Below, in pieces: positions 7,689 through 16,418 of a DNA stretch of 64,000 bases. The translations under genes were made by a program, and so were the position numbers. Within the stretch, counting starts at the first letter, position 1; every line of letters starts with the position of its first letter. The stretch is taken from NCBI GenBank assembly GCA_018268755.1, contig JAFDVW010000009.1, forward strand, positions 310,001 to 374,000, written 5' to 3'. The notes beneath the pieces were generated by a model. It was not told the DNA's origin, ran no database searches, and was given only the letters and a program-made list of their open reading frames with translations. The stretch comes from Acidobacteriota bacterium. GTDB taxonomy: Bacteria; Acidobacteriota; Terriglobia; Terriglobales; Acidobacteriaceae.

Positions 7689-9488
7689 TTGCCACCGCTG
7701 ATTAACGTCCAGGGAATTTCCAAAGCTTTTGGGGCGAACCCGCTTTTTCAGAATATTTCCTTCACCATCTCCGAAGGAGACCGCCTCGGCCTGATCGGAC
7801 CCAACGGTTCGGGCAAGTCCACCCTGCTACGTACCCTGGCCGGTGTCGTCGATCCGGATGATGGCAACATTGCCGCCCGCAAGCAATTGCGCTTGGTTTA
7901 CGTGGAGCAGGAATCCCGCTTTCAGGCCGGAGAGACTGTTCGCTTCATCCTGGAACGCGCTCTGCAGCTCTCCGGTGTGGCAGAGTCCGAGCGCGGTGGC
8001 ATTTTTGCCGAAACCCTCGGCCGGGCCGGGTTCGCCGACTTCGACGCCGATGCCTCCTCGCTCTCCGGCGGATGGCAGAAGCGGCTGGCCATCGTCGAAG
8101 CGTTAGTGCAGAAACCCGACATCCTTCTGCTCGACGAACCCACCAACCATCTCGACCTCGCCGGAATTGCCTGGATCGAGGGTCTGCTGGCGAATGCCAG
8201 CTTCGCCAGCGTCATTGTCAGCCACGACCGCTATTTTCTGCAGAATGTCGCCACCAGCACCGCCGAGTTGAACCGCGCCTATCCCGACGGGCTCCTGCGC
8301 ATCCAGGGCGATTACAGCACCTTTCTGGAAAAGAAAGAGGAGTTCCTGCATGCCCAGTCGAAGCGCCAGGAGGCCCTGGAAAATCTTGTACATAAGGAAA
8401 TTGAGTGGCTGCGCCGTGGCCCCAAGGCGCGCACCACAAAATCCAAGGCCCGCATCGACAAAGCCCATGAACTGATGGCGGAGCTGTCCGATTTGAAGAC
8501 CCGCCGGCAGAGCGGCGCGGCGCAGATCGATTTCTCCGCTACCGATCGCCAGACCAAGCGGCTCATCGCACTGGACGATGTCTCCTACCAGATCGCCGGT
8601 CGTACCTTGTTTCAGGGAGTGAATTTCATTCTTGCCGCCGGCATGCGCGTCGGACTGGTCGGCCCCAACGGCAGCGGAAAAACCACGCTGTTACGCCTGC
8701 TCCAGGGAGAATTGTCTGCTTCCACCGGAGAAATTCGCCGCGCCGACTGGCTGCGCATTGTCTACTTCAATCAAAACCGCCAACTGAATCCGGATCTCAC
8801 GCTGCGCCGTGCCCTGGCCCCGGAAGCCGATTCTGTCGTCTATCAGGACCGCTCCATCCACGTGGCCTCATGGGCGGCGCGGTTCTTGTTTACCGGCGAG
8901 CAGCTGAACCAGCCGGTTTCCCGCCTCTCCGGAGGCGAACGGGCGCGAGTACTGATCGCGCAGTTGATGCTGCAACCCGCCGACATACTGCTGCTCGACG
9001 AGCCCACCAACGATCTCGACATCCCGACCCTGGAGATTCTGGAGGAAAGCCTGCTGGAATTTCGCGGTTCGTTGGTCCTGGTCACCCATGACCGCTACAT
9101 GCTCGACCGCGTTTCCAATGTTGTCCTGGGGCTCGATGGAAAAGGCGCGGGCGAGAGTTTCGCCGATTACCCACAGTGGGAGAACTGGCTGGCGGAACAG
9201 AACAAGTCCGAAAAGGCCACCCCCGCCCCGCGTACCGCTGCGGAGAATTCCTCCCGCGCGCGTAAGAAGCTGTCATACCTGGAAGCTCGCGAATTTTCCG
9301 GGATGGAGCAACGTATTGCCGAAGCTGAAGAACAATTGCGCCGCAAGCAGGCGCAGATGGAAGACCCGGCCATCGCCAGCGACGGCCCGCGTCTTGTCAC
9401 GGCGCATGCTGAACTGGAGGAGGCCCAGCAAGCGGTGGACACGCTCTATACCCGTTGGGCGGAGTTGGAAGAGAAGAGCAGCGGCTAA
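7689..9488 (+). CDS. uup: ABC-F ATPase, Uup type
   Basis: A 599-residue soluble protein with two tandem ABC ATPase domains and no membrane segments. The first Walker A is GPNGSGKS (37-44), its signature LSGGW (about 125) and Walker B LLLDEPTNHL. The second set has GPNGSGKTT (about 325), LSGGERARV and LLLDEPTNDL. A lysine-rich linker joins the two, as in ABC-F translation factors. The C-terminal 90 residues (KLSYLEAREF, then a Glu/Gln-rich coiled coil ending DTLYTRWAELEE) match the Uup DNA/RNA-binding tail. The start is TTG at 7689, behind GGGGA; no ATG fits before the first domain. Its stop overlaps the stop of the convergent YkgJ-type gene. Confidence 0.88.
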   Translation: MPPLINVQGISKAFGANPLFQNISFTISEGDRLGLIGPNGSGKSTLLRTLAGVVDPDDGNIAARKQLRLVYVEQESRFQAGETVRFILERALQLSGVAESERGGIFAETLGRAGFADFDADASSLSGGWQKRLAIVEALVQKPDILLLDEPTNHLDLAGIAWIEGLLANASFASVIVSHDRYFLQNVATSTAELNRAYPDGLLRIQGDYSTFLEKKEEFLHAQSKRQEALENLVHKEIEWLRRGPKARTTKSKARIDKAHELMAELSDLKTRRQSGAAQIDFSATDRQTKRLIALDDVSYQIAGRTLFQGVNFILAAGMRVGLVGPNGSGKTTLLRLLQGELSASTGEIRRADWLRIVYFNQNRQLNPDLTLRRALAPEADSVVYQDRSIHVASWAARFLFTGEQLNQPVSRLSGGERARVLIAQLMLQPADILLLDEPTNDLDIPTLEILEESLLEFRGSLVLVTHDRYMLDRVSNVVLGLDGKGAGESFADYPQWENWLAEQNKSEKATPAPRTAAENSSRARKKLSYLEAREFSGMEQRIAEAEEQLRRKQAQMEDPAIASDGPRLVTAHAELEEAQQAVDTLYTRWAELEEKSSG

Positions 9489-10096
9489 CGAGCCAGGCAA
9501 AACGCAATAATCGTGTTCCCGCGCCGCTCGCTCGCCTTTTCGAATTGCTTCAGCAGTTCTTCCTCCAGGCCTTCCGGATCGGGCCGCATCTCACAGCGCT
9601 CCACTTCTTCCGTGGATGCTCCCCGAAAACACAATTCGCAAACTCCCAGCCCGTCCTGGCTTTGCACCGGCGGCCCGAACACCCGGCAAGTCATGGGGCG
9701 AAACTCATAGAGGTCGCAGGTCCCGCTCGCCGGGTCCAGGGCCGGGCAGACCTCATGGTTGGCGAATGCCTCGAAGCGCGCCTCGGCTTCGGCGCCCTCG
9801 TGCAGCCGGCCACTCACAATATCGCCGGGAAATTCCGGGCTCAAGCGCGACAACGCAGCCAGGGCGCGCTCCCGCACCCGGGCGGCGCGCTCCGGAGCTT
9901 GCTTTTCCATTTGCGCCATGCCTCGCCGCAAGCGCTCCGCGTCCAGCTGGTGAATGGAAAAAACACCCACACAACACTGCGTACATCCCGGGCGGCAAAC
10001 CAGCCAGTCGCCACTGCGGCGCGCAGTGTCCCTCCAGGCCGCATCCACGATCTGGATCAGCTTCTTGTCTCCCGAGACTGGGAAGCGGCTTCGCAT
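9485..10096 (-). CDS. YkgJ-type cysteine-cluster protein
   Basis: A 203-residue protein with the zinc- or iron-chelating cysteine pattern of the YkgJ/PF03692 family: CRPGCTQCC near residue 40, CPALDPASGTC, then FRPMTCRVFG and CELCF further on. The longest open frame runs 191 codons further upstream over the start of the divergent glycosidase, but that part has no family similarity. ATG at 10096 follows AGGGA and opens just before the first Cys motif. The family's chemistry is unsettled; a bound metal is expected. The stop (9485-9487) overlaps the TAA of the convergent uup gene, a compact tail-to-tail arrangement. Confidence 0.82.
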   Translation of the reverse strand: MRSRFPVSGDKKLIQIVDAAWRDTARRSGDWLVCRPGCTQCCVGVFSIHQLDAERLRRGMAQMEKQAPERAARVRERALAALSRLSPEFPGDIVSGRLHEGAEAEARFEAFANHEVCPALDPASGTCDLYEFRPMTCRVFGPPVQSQDGLGVCELCFRGASTEEVERCEMRPDPEGLEEELLKQFEKASERRGNTIIAFCLAR

Positions 10097-10234
10097 CCTC
10101 GATTTCCCTATTGAATTCAGCGTGGAAAAATGCGGATTCTGGTCTTGCTCATTGCGCCAATCAGCGCCACAATCAGGAGTCGCTTCACGACCATGATCTT
10201 GATAGCTCCCTGAAGAGCGCACCCACATCACGTA

Positions 10235-12901
10235 ATGAAATCCTACTCTCCGCAGCGCCTGCTCCCGGTGTTTTTTTTGTGCCTTATTTCGCTCAGCGCC
10301 TATGCGCAAGTTCCGCCTTCCCTGGAAAATCTGCAACAGGGCTTTCAGAAGCCGCCTGACGACAGCCGCATCATGATGCGCTGGTGGTGGTTCGGCCCCT
10401 CCGCCACGCAAGAGGAGATCGCCGCCGAACTGCGCCACATGAAGGAAGGCGGCATTGGCGGTGTCGAGCTGCAAAGCACGTATCCCATGGCTCTCGATGA
10501 CCCGGCACGCGATTTCCATAACTATCGCTATCTGTCTCCCGAGTTCCTGGATAGGGTCGGATACGCTTCGCGCACTGCCCGCGAGCTGGGCCTGCGCATG
10601 GACCTCACCCTGGGCAGTGGCTGGCCCTATGGCGGCCCTTATATCACCCCGAAGCTCGCCGCCATGCACTTGCGGGCCGAGACCCGGGAAATCACGCCCG
10701 GGCGGACCAGCGTGGCCCGGCCGTCGCCCTACGAAAACGAAACCTTGCTGGCCGCCTTCGTCGCCCGGGGTTCTCTGGGCGAAACCGACCCCGCTTCTTT
10801 CCGGGAAATCGACCTCACCGGCGGCGGCCCGCTGACGATTCCCCAGGATGACGGGCCGCGCACGCTACTCTTCTTCTACTCCGCCCCCACCGGGCAGGCG
10901 GTGAAGCGCGCCGCCTGGGGCGCGGAAGGCAACGTCCTTGACCACTACAACCAGGCTGCGATTGAGACGCATTTGCGGGAAGCCGGAGACAAATTGCTTG
11001 GCGCCGCCGAACCCGGCAGCATCTATGCCGTCTTCTGCGACAGCCTGGAGGTTTATGGATCCAACTGGACGGGCGACCTGCTCAGCGAATTCCAGAAGCG
11101 CCGCGGTTATGACCTGAAGCCCCTGTTGCCTCTGCTCGAATTCGGCGACAGCGCGCAGGCCACGCGCGTCCGGCGCGATTATGGCCGCACCCTCAGCGAA
11201 CTTTTTCAGGACCGCTTTGTCGTGCCCATGCACGCCTGGGCAAAAAAGAACCACGTGCTTTTGCGCATGCAGGATTACGGTGTTCCACCCGCCACACTCT
11301 CCAGTTACCGCGATGTCGACCTGTTCGAAGGCGAAGGCTTTCCCTGGCGCAATCTGACGTCGACACGCTGGGCCTCATCCGCGGCTCATCTGTTTGGCAA
11401 ATCCGTCGTCTCTTCCGAAACCTGGACCTGGATCCATTCCCCCGCCTTTCGCGCTACGCCGCTTGATCTCAAAGCCGAAGCCGACCTGCATTTTTTGATG
11501 GGCATCAACCAGCTCGTTGGGCATGGATGGCCGTACTCTCCGCCCCAGGCGGGCGATCCCGGCTGGACGTTTTATGCCGCGGGCGCCTTTAACCAAAAGA
11601 ACCCATGGTGGCCGGTAATGCCCGACTTGTCGCTCTATTTGCAGCGCATGAGTTACCTGCTGCGGCAGGGCCAACCGGTTGCCGACGTCGCCCTCTATGT
11701 GCCGACGGAAGATGCCTACGCTACGCTGAAGCCGGTTTCTTCCAATCAGCTGGACCTCTTTGAACGCGCCGGAGAGTTGATTGGTCCCAACACCATCCCC
11801 ACCGTGCTGGACGCGGGATTTAGTTTCGATTTGTTCGATGATGGCACGCTGCCGCAGGCCGAACAACGCCACTACAAGACCGTTGTCCTGTCGCATGTGC
11901 ACTTTGTTCCCGCTGCCACGAAGAAGTGGCTGGAACAATACAGCCGCAATGGCGGCGTACTGCTGGCGGTGGGGGAAAGACCCGAGGGTGATTGGCTGGC
12001 TTTGAAAGTGGTGCAGGATACTGAACTCTCGCGCGAGCTGGTCCGCGCTGCGCAACCCGACGTTGCCCTGCTCCCGGCCACGCCGGAGATTGGGTTCACC
12101 CATCGCCAGGTGCCCGGCGGTGACATCTATTTTCTCGTCAATACCGGCAATGCGCCGCGTCAGGTCCACGCCCAATTCCGTAGCCAGCGGCCCTATGCGG
12201 AATTATGGGACCCCATGACCGGCCGGAGCGAACCTCTTCCGCTGCAAAACGGAAAAATACCGTTGCGCTTTGCCCCCTATGCCTCGCACGTCGTAGTGTT
12301 TCGTTCGGCCGGCGCTGCTTCCGCGCCGGCGCCGTCGGACGCACGCGCAATCTGGCAGGACCTCAGTACTGGCTGGACGGTCTCGGTAGGAGACAACGCC
12401 GCGCCCAAAACCGTCAGCCTTCCGTATTCCTGGACCTCCGACTCGGCCACGCGATATTTTTCCGGCACAGCGTTTTTTTCTCGAACGCTCTCTTTCCGCG
12501 AGGATTCTCCGAAGCGCCGTATCTTCCTCGATTTCGGCGAGGCGGTGCCCACCAATCGGGAGGCCCTCGCCTCCGGCACCTTGCGGGGATACTCCTTCGC
12601 CGCCCTGCTCACGCCGCCCATCCGCGAAGCCGCTACCGTGTTTGTCAATGGCCAGCGGGCCGGCGCAGTATGGGCTCCGCCTTACAAGGTAGAGCTGACC
12701 GGTCTGCTGAAAAATGGTGAGAACACTATCCGGGTCGAGGTCTATAACACCGCGATCAATGCGTTGGCCGAAGGAGGCCGCATTCCCAACACGCAGGCGC
12801 TGACCGAGCAATATGGCTTTCGCTTCCGCTTGCAGGACTTTGAGAACCTGCAGCCTTTGCCCTCGGGAATCTTGTCTTCGGTGAAGTTAGTGAAGGAGTG
12901 A
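10235..12901 (+). CDS. Exported GH106-type alpha-L-rhamnosidase
   Basis: An 888-residue protein with a signal peptide (about residues 1-25, ending AYA-Q). The mature start has the GH106 pattern: RWWWFGPSATQEEIAAELRH, then GGIGGVELQSTYP, then LDLTLGSGWPYGGP-like sequence, and a C-terminal beta-sandwich near 760-850 like those of family 2 accessory domains. GH106 enzymes cut alpha-L-rhamnose from rhamnogalacturonan and other rhamnosides in the periplasm. It is transcribed alone and has no copy of the GntR operator seen further right, so its control may differ. With the RhaT-family symporter at 24 kb, it points to rhamnose-containing substrates. No good SD sequence is visible; GAAGAG lies too far away to be certain. 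Confidence 0.85.
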   Translation: MKSYSPQRLLPVFFLCLISLSAYAQVPPSLENLQQGFQKPPDDSRIMMRWWWFGPSATQEEIAAELRHMKEGGIGGVELQSTYPMALDDPARDFHNYRYLSPEFLDRVGYASRTARELGLRMDLTLGSGWPYGGPYITPKLAAMHLRAETREITPGRTSVARPSPYENETLLAAFVARGSLGETDPASFREIDLTGGGPLTIPQDDGPRTLLFFYSAPTGQAVKRAAWGAEGNVLDHYNQAAIETHLREAGDKLLGAAEPGSIYAVFCDSLEVYGSNWTGDLLSEFQKRRGYDLKPLLPLLEFGDSAQATRVRRDYGRTLSELFQDRFVVPMHAWAKKNHVLLRMQDYGVPPATLSSYRDVDLFEGEGFPWRNLTSTRWASSAAHLFGKSVVSSETWTWIHSPAFRATPLDLKAEADLHFLMGINQLVGHGWPYSPPQAGDPGWTFYAAGAFNQKNPWWPVMPDLSLYLQRMSYLLRQGQPVADVALYVPTEDAYATLKPVSSNQLDLFERAGELIGPNTIPTVLDAGFSFDLFDDGTLPQAEQRHYKTVVLSHVHFVPAATKKWLEQYSRNGGVLLAVGERPEGDWLALKVVQDTELSRELVRAAQPDVALLPATPEIGFTHRQVPGGDIYFLVNTGNAPRQVHAQFRSQRPYAELWDPMTGRSEPLPLQNGKIPLRFAPYASHVVVFRSAGAASAPAPSDARAIWQDLSTGWTVSVGDNAAPKTVSLPYSWTSDSATRYFSGTAFFSRTLSFREDSPKRRIFLDFGEAVPTNREALASGTLRGYSFAALLTPPIREAATVFVNGQRAGAVWAPPYKVELTGLLKNGENTIRVEVYNTAINALAEGGRIPNTQALTEQYGFRFRLQDFENLQPLPSGILSSVKLVKE

Positions 12902-13022
12902 GCTACTAGCTACTAGCTGTTAGCCTTCAGCCGTTAGCTATTGTCTGTTCTACCTATGAACGGGCCAACCGAAAGCTAACGGCAGGGCCAACGGCCAAAA
13001 GCTAGAGGCTAATAGCTAGCAG
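12902..13022. repeat. TAGC-type intergenic repeat with long inverted segment
   Basis: The gap between convergent genes is filled with variants of CTACTAGC and CTGTTAGC. GCCGTTAGCT near 12930 is matched by AGCTAACGGC near 12974, and further AGCTA / TAGCT units extend the pairing. The whole could fold into one imperfect stem and serve as a shared transcript end. A similar GTTAGCAG repeat occurs at 34149-34193, also between convergent genes. Confidence 0.6.
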
Positions 13023-14078
13023 CTAAATTGCGCTCGAGAGCAGCCGCCGGGCAATGGCTTTGACTGGGCTTTCCGGGCCGCGGAAAGCCCAGAGCTGCGA
13101 GCAGTCTTCTCCGTAAGCCAGACCGGTCACGCCGCCGATGGCTGGCACGTGATATTCCAGTTCGCTGAATTCGCCCCACTGGCTGTTTACGCTGCACGCC
13201 TGCGTGGAGTATCCCTTATCGTCTGGATCAGTCCAGGGAACGTCCGCATATTCTCCCGAGGGATTCACCGAATAATTGCGGACAATGAGCGCCCACTGAT
13301 TTCCCGTGGCATAGAGATAGCCGGCGCGGCCGGTCACGGCCGCCGCATGCACCCCGATCTTATGCTCCCCTGCCGCCCGCATTTTGAAGCGCACCAGAAT
13401 GTCGCTGGCTGTGACTTCATCCGCCGGAGTGTCGGTCAGCCCGAAATACACCTTGGGCTGGCTCTTCGAATAGGTGGGAATGAACAACTCGCCGCGATGC
13501 GGCATCTGGGTCAGGCTCCACAAGCCGACCAGAGGCGCGTCTTCCGGCTTGCCCTCGAGGATGCGCAGTGAGGTCTTCATGGTGTGGCCGGCATACTCGA
13601 CACCCTGAGCGGCCAAATCCATCTCATAGCGCAGCGGATTCGATGCCCCCTGAAAGCTCTTCGTGATCTGCAGCTTCACTTGCTTCTTGGTGCGCGAGGT
13701 CTGCAGCGTCAGCCGGTTGACCAGCCGGGGCCCCTCGTCGGACTTCTCCAATTGATAGGTTCCCGGATCCAGCCCGCGCGGCTGAAAATAACGGTCCAGC
13801 TTGGGGAAATCGGGGAGAAAGAAATCCACTTCCGGGGCCAGCCAGGTGCGGTCGCCGCCGGAGTTCTGCCAGTCATCGCTTGCGTAGTAGGCGCGCGCCG
13901 TCTCGGGGCTCTCCAGCCGGTGATTCGTCCACAGAAAATTTTCGTCGTTCTTCGGGGAAAACATTCCCAACAATCGTCCACCGTAAGGCAAAATGAGCAG
14001 CCGAGTTCCGTCCTCGGTCGTATACAACTCGGAGGGCTTCCCTACCGCCTTCAGCGTGCTGACCAGTGTTTGCAGCAT
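13023..14078 (-). CDS. DUF6786-like protein, galactose-mutarotase-type fold suspected
   Basis: A 351-residue protein without signal peptide (MLQTLVSTLKAVGKPSELYT). The pattern LLILPYGGRLLGMFSPKND, then LWTNHRLES and a C-terminal beta-rich region with NQWALIVRNYSVNPSGEYAD, recalls DUF6786 family proteins, which resemble aldose epimerase-like beta-sandwiches. No catalytic role is established that I know of. It begins directly after the TAG stop of the SDR gene (TAG-ATG, no gap), with AGGAG inside the SDR's last codons, so the two are translationally coupled. Under the divergent operator at 15074 it belongs to the sugar regulon, probably handling the same sugar or sugar acid. Confidence 0.6.
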   Translation of the reverse strand: MLQTLVSTLKAVGKPSELYTTEDGTRLLILPYGGRLLGMFSPKNDENFLWTNHRLESPETARAYYASDDWQNSGGDRTWLAPEVDFFLPDFPKLDRYFQPRGLDPGTYQLEKSDEGPRLVNRLTLQTSRTKKQVKLQITKSFQGASNPLRYEMDLAAQGVEYAGHTMKTSLRILEGKPEDAPLVGLWSLTQMPHRGELFIPTYSKSQPKVYFGLTDTPADEVTASDILVRFKMRAAGEHKIGVHAAAVTGRAGYLYATGNQWALIVRNYSVNPSGEYADVPWTDPDDKGYSTQACSVNSQWGEFSELEYHVPAIGGVTGLAYGEDCSQLWAFRGPESPVKAIARRLLSSAI

Positions 14079-14924
14079 CTATGCTCCTGGAATATAGCCT
14101 TTTCCAAAACGACTGCTGGACTCCGCGCGAAAATCCGAGACCAGCGACATCATCGCCGTGGTCCCGCCATCCGCCACCACCGTCTGCCCTACAATGTAGT
14201 CCGAGTCGTCCGAACACAGGAACACCGCCAGCCGCGCGATGTCCGAAGGCGCCCCGCAGCGCGCCGAGGGAATGGCCTTGTAGGCCGTTTCCGTGGCCAT
14301 TTGCTCGGTAAAGCCAGGAATACATTTGAAGTAGTTGGGCGTCGTCACCCATCCCGGCGCAATCGCATTCACGCGAATTCCCTTGTGCGCCATTTCAATC
14401 GCCAGGGAACGCGTGTAGGCAATAATCGCTCCCTTGGTCGCGGCATACACCGTATGCTCGGGAACGCCCTGCAATCCATGCACCGACGACATGTTGCAGA
14501 TCACGCCGCCCTGGTGGGCTTCCATGTCCTCAATCACTCTTTGCGTGATGAAGTACTGCGCCTTGAAATTGATGTTGAACATGGCGTCGAACTGCTCGGA
14601 GGTCACTTTGCGGATGGGGCGGTTGAAGGTCACGCCCGCGTTGTTCACCAGACAATTCACTTCGCCCAGGAATTCGATGGCCTGGTTGGCGAGGGCGACC
14701 GCGTCTTCCAGCTTCTTGAAGTCGGCATGGATCGCCGTGGCTTTGCGGCCCAGGGCGCGGGCCTGCTCGACCGCGGCCACAGACTCCTGGTTGTTCTCTT
14801 TCTGGGGATAGTGAAACACCACATCGGCGCCCTGGCGCGCGAACTCCAGGCCGATTTCCAGCCCAATGCCGGTGTCTGCTCCGGTAACCAAAGCCTTCTT
14901 TCCTGCCAGCCGCTGCTGTGACAT
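14079..14924 (-). CDS. SDR-family oxidoreductase
   Basis: A 281-residue short-chain dehydrogenase. The nucleotide-binding motif is ALVTGADTGIG (about residues 11-21), the NNAG motif appears as LVNNAGVTFNRP, the active-site Ser is in CNMSSVHG, and the catalytic pair is YAATK. It would oxidise a hydroxyl with NAD(P)+. The frame extends 30 codons upstream, but ATG at 14924 gives the standard N-terminus. It is divergent from the enolase-superfamily dehydratase and shares one operator with it. SDRs in such neighbourhoods serve as aldose 1-dehydrogenases or as 2-keto-3-deoxy sugar-acid dehydrogenases; which applies here is not visible. Coupled to the DUF6786-like gene. Confidence 0.88.
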   Translation of the reverse strand: MSQQRLAGKKALVTGADTGIGLEIGLEFARQGADVVFHYPQKENNQESVAAVEQARALGRKATAIHADFKKLEDAVALANQAIEFLGEVNCLVNNAGVTFNRPIRKVTSEQFDAMFNINFKAQYFITQRVIEDMEAHQGGVICNMSSVHGLQGVPEHTVYAATKGAIIAYTRSLAIEMAHKGIRVNAIAPGWVTTPNYFKCIPGFTEQMATETAYKAIPSARCGAPSDIARLAVFLCSDDSDYIVGQTVVADGGTTAMMSLVSDFRAESSSRFGKGYIPGA

Positions 14925-15050
14925 AGATCGTGGTCCCGTTCGCTGAAGTACAGCGGCATCATGGCCGCTGCCGCGCCAATTATAACCAGCGCGGGAAACA
15001 TCTGGATGCCCCAAACACCGCGCCCTTGCGGGGCGTTGCGCGCCTCGGAC

Positions 15051-15079
15051 AATCTACGACCGGGCCTATTTATTGTCAA
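15051..15079 (-). promoter_or_regulatory. Minus-strand promoter of the SDR-DUF6786 operon, inside the operator
   Basis: Read on the minus strand, TTGACA (15079-15074) and TAGATT (15056-15051) are 17 bases apart. The -35 hexamer is the left arm of the operator at 15074-15093, so regulator binding should block RNA polymerase. Confidence 0.65.
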
Positions 15080-15093
15080 CAATAATGTTGACT
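15074..15093. promoter_or_regulatory. GntR-type double operator, site 1
   Basis: TGTCAACA-ATAA-TGTTGACT: 7-bp perfect inverted arms (GTCAACA / TGTTGAC) around a 4-base spacer. It is one of seven copies of the consensus TGTYRACA-N4-TGTYRACA found near the gntR gene. Both arms double as -35 hexamers of divergent promoters, for the SDR operon (minus) and the enolase-superfamily dehydratase (plus). Confidence 0.75.
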
Positions 15094-15117
15094 AAAATGC
15101 AAGCCCTCGCCCATAAT
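15088..15117 (+). promoter_or_regulatory. Plus-strand promoter of the sugar-acid dehydratase, overlapping operator site 1
   Basis: TTGACT (15088-15093) is the right operator arm; CATAAT (15112-15117) follows after 18 bases. The start of transcription would fall near 15124, past the two in-frame ATG codons at 15085 and 15097. This supports GTG at 15133 (or 15121) as the true start codon. Confidence 0.6.
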
Positions 15118-15132
15118 GCTGTGGGTCCTACC

Positions 15133-16275
15133 GTGAAAATCACTGCCGTCGAAACCATTCATCTCTCTCGTGGCATCACCGTCCATGCCGGGGCAATCCA
15201 GTGGCTCTGGGTGCGCATTCACACCGATGAAGGCCTGGTCGGCCTGGGAGAAAGTTATCCCAACGCCGAAGCCGAGAAAGCCGTCGTCCACACCAAACTC
15301 GCCCCCGTCCTCTTAGGACGCGATCCCAGCGAAATCGACCAGCTCTGGGCGGACATGTTCCGCAACGTCAACTACAGCGGCTGGGCCGGCGCGGAAATGC
15401 GCGCCATCAGCGCAGTCGACATCGCGTTGTGGGACCTGGCCGGCAAGGCCGCGGGCCTGCCCATCTACAAAATGCTGGGGGGAGCTTCGCGGAAGTCCAT
15501 CCGCCTCTACAACACCTGCTACGACCATGTGGACTTCCTGAAAGAGCCGGTGCGCCTAGCCCAGGAGTTGCTCGACAGCGGCATCAAAGCCATGAAGATC
15601 TGGCCCTTTGATCCAGCCGCCCGCGCCAATTACGGAAACTACATCACGCCCGAGCAGATGAAGCAGAGCATCGAGCCACTGCGCCTGATCCGCGAAAAAT
15701 TCGGCGACGCCATCTCCGTCGCCATGGAGTTCCACGGCTTCTGGAACCTGACCAGCGCCATTCAGATCGCCCAGGCCCTCGAACCGTACAGCCCGATGTG
15801 GCTGGAGGAAATGCTGCCCCAGGACAATCTGGCTTCCTATGCCGAGCTGGCCCGCGCCACCAAACTGCCGCTCTGCATCAGCGAGCGTCTCATGACCCGT
15901 TGGGGATTCCGCGAGCTGCTGGAGAACCGGGCCGCTCGCTATGTGATGCCCGACCTGTGCTGGTGTGGCGGCATCTCGGAAGGCAAGAAGATCGCCACCA
16001 TGGCCGAGACCTACTATCTGCCCATCGCGCCCCACAACTGCGGCGGACCAGTCCTGCACTTCGCCTCGGCCCATCTGTCGGCCAATGTGACCAATCTCTT
16101 CATCATGGAATCGGTGCGCCGCCACTATCTGGATGAATACCAGGGCTTGATGACGACTTCCCTGCTTCCAGTCAACGGCGAATTGCCGCTGCCCACCGGC
16201 CCCGGCCTAGGCACCGATCTGAATCCGGACGTGCTCAAGCGCAAAGATACCTTGATTCAGCGCAGCGAACTCTAG
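15133..16275 (+). CDS. Enolase-superfamily sugar-acid dehydratase (mandelate racemase/muconate lactonizing family)
   Basis: About 380 residues with the capping domain (KITAVETIHLSRG ... GLVGLGESYPNAE) and the TIM barrel of acid-sugar dehydratases. Visible active-site elements: AMKIWPFD, the metal-ligand motif AMEFHG, WLEEMLPQ, ISERL and the catalytic His in APHNCGGP. These resemble D-galactonate, L-rhamnonate and L-fuconate dehydratases, which remove water from an aldonate to give 2-keto-3-deoxy-aldonate. The frame is open back to 15073, but the operator and promoter lie there, and family proteins start at the KITAVE sequence, so GTG 15133 is chosen. No SD is present. The exact sugar acid is not visible; the neighbouring RhaT-like gene favours a deoxy-sugar. 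Confidence 0.85.
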   Translation: MKITAVETIHLSRGITVHAGAIQWLWVRIHTDEGLVGLGESYPNAEAEKAVVHTKLAPVLLGRDPSEIDQLWADMFRNVNYSGWAGAEMRAISAVDIALWDLAGKAAGLPIYKMLGGASRKSIRLYNTCYDHVDFLKEPVRLAQELLDSGIKAMKIWPFDPAARANYGNYITPEQMKQSIEPLRLIREKFGDAISVAMEFHGFWNLTSAIQIAQALEPYSPMWLEEMLPQDNLASYAELARATKLPLCISERLMTRWGFRELLENRAARYVMPDLCWCGGISEGKKIATMAETYYLPIAPHNCGGPVLHFASAHLSANVTNLFIMESVRRHYLDEYQGLMTTSLLPVNGELPLPTGPGLGTDLNPDVLKRKDTLIQRSEL

Positions 16276-16286
16276 ACCCTAGAAAA

Positions 16287-16369
16287 CGGCGCTCCTGTCC
16301 GAAAGGGAGCGCCGCCAATAGCGAAGGACCTGTGCATTTTGCTCGCGGCAAGCTGCACAGGTCCTTTGT
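16287..16369. terminator. Tandem hairpins between convergent operons, second one bidirectional
   Basis: CGGCGCTCC (16287-16295) pairs with GGAGCGCCG (16306-16314). Then AAGGACCTGTGCA (16324-16336) pairs with TGCACAGGTCCTT (16354-16366), a 13-bp stem that is its own terminator-like structure on both strands (TT-rich 3' flank on plus, short T stretch on minus). It separates the plus-strand dehydratase from the minus-strand operon ending at the lipoyl gene. Confidence 0.75.
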
Positions 16370-16418
16370 CTTGCTTGGAGGAACCGTTTTGCGACAGAAA
16401 TAAGTTGGAGGATGGCCG

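Noticed and set aside
10235..12901. GH106 gene as a member of the GntR regulon
   Set aside because: No TGTYRACA-N4-TGTYRACA copy was found in its 138-base upstream gap, so only the biological theme connects it.
12902..13022. Repeat region as a CRISPR array
   Set aside because: Units are 5-10 bases, unevenly spaced and partly inverted; no spacers of constant length and no cas genes.
13584..14921. Open frame of 445 codons on the plus strand across the DUF6786-like and SDR genes
   Set aside because: It spans two real minus-strand genes and their junction and carries no family motif.
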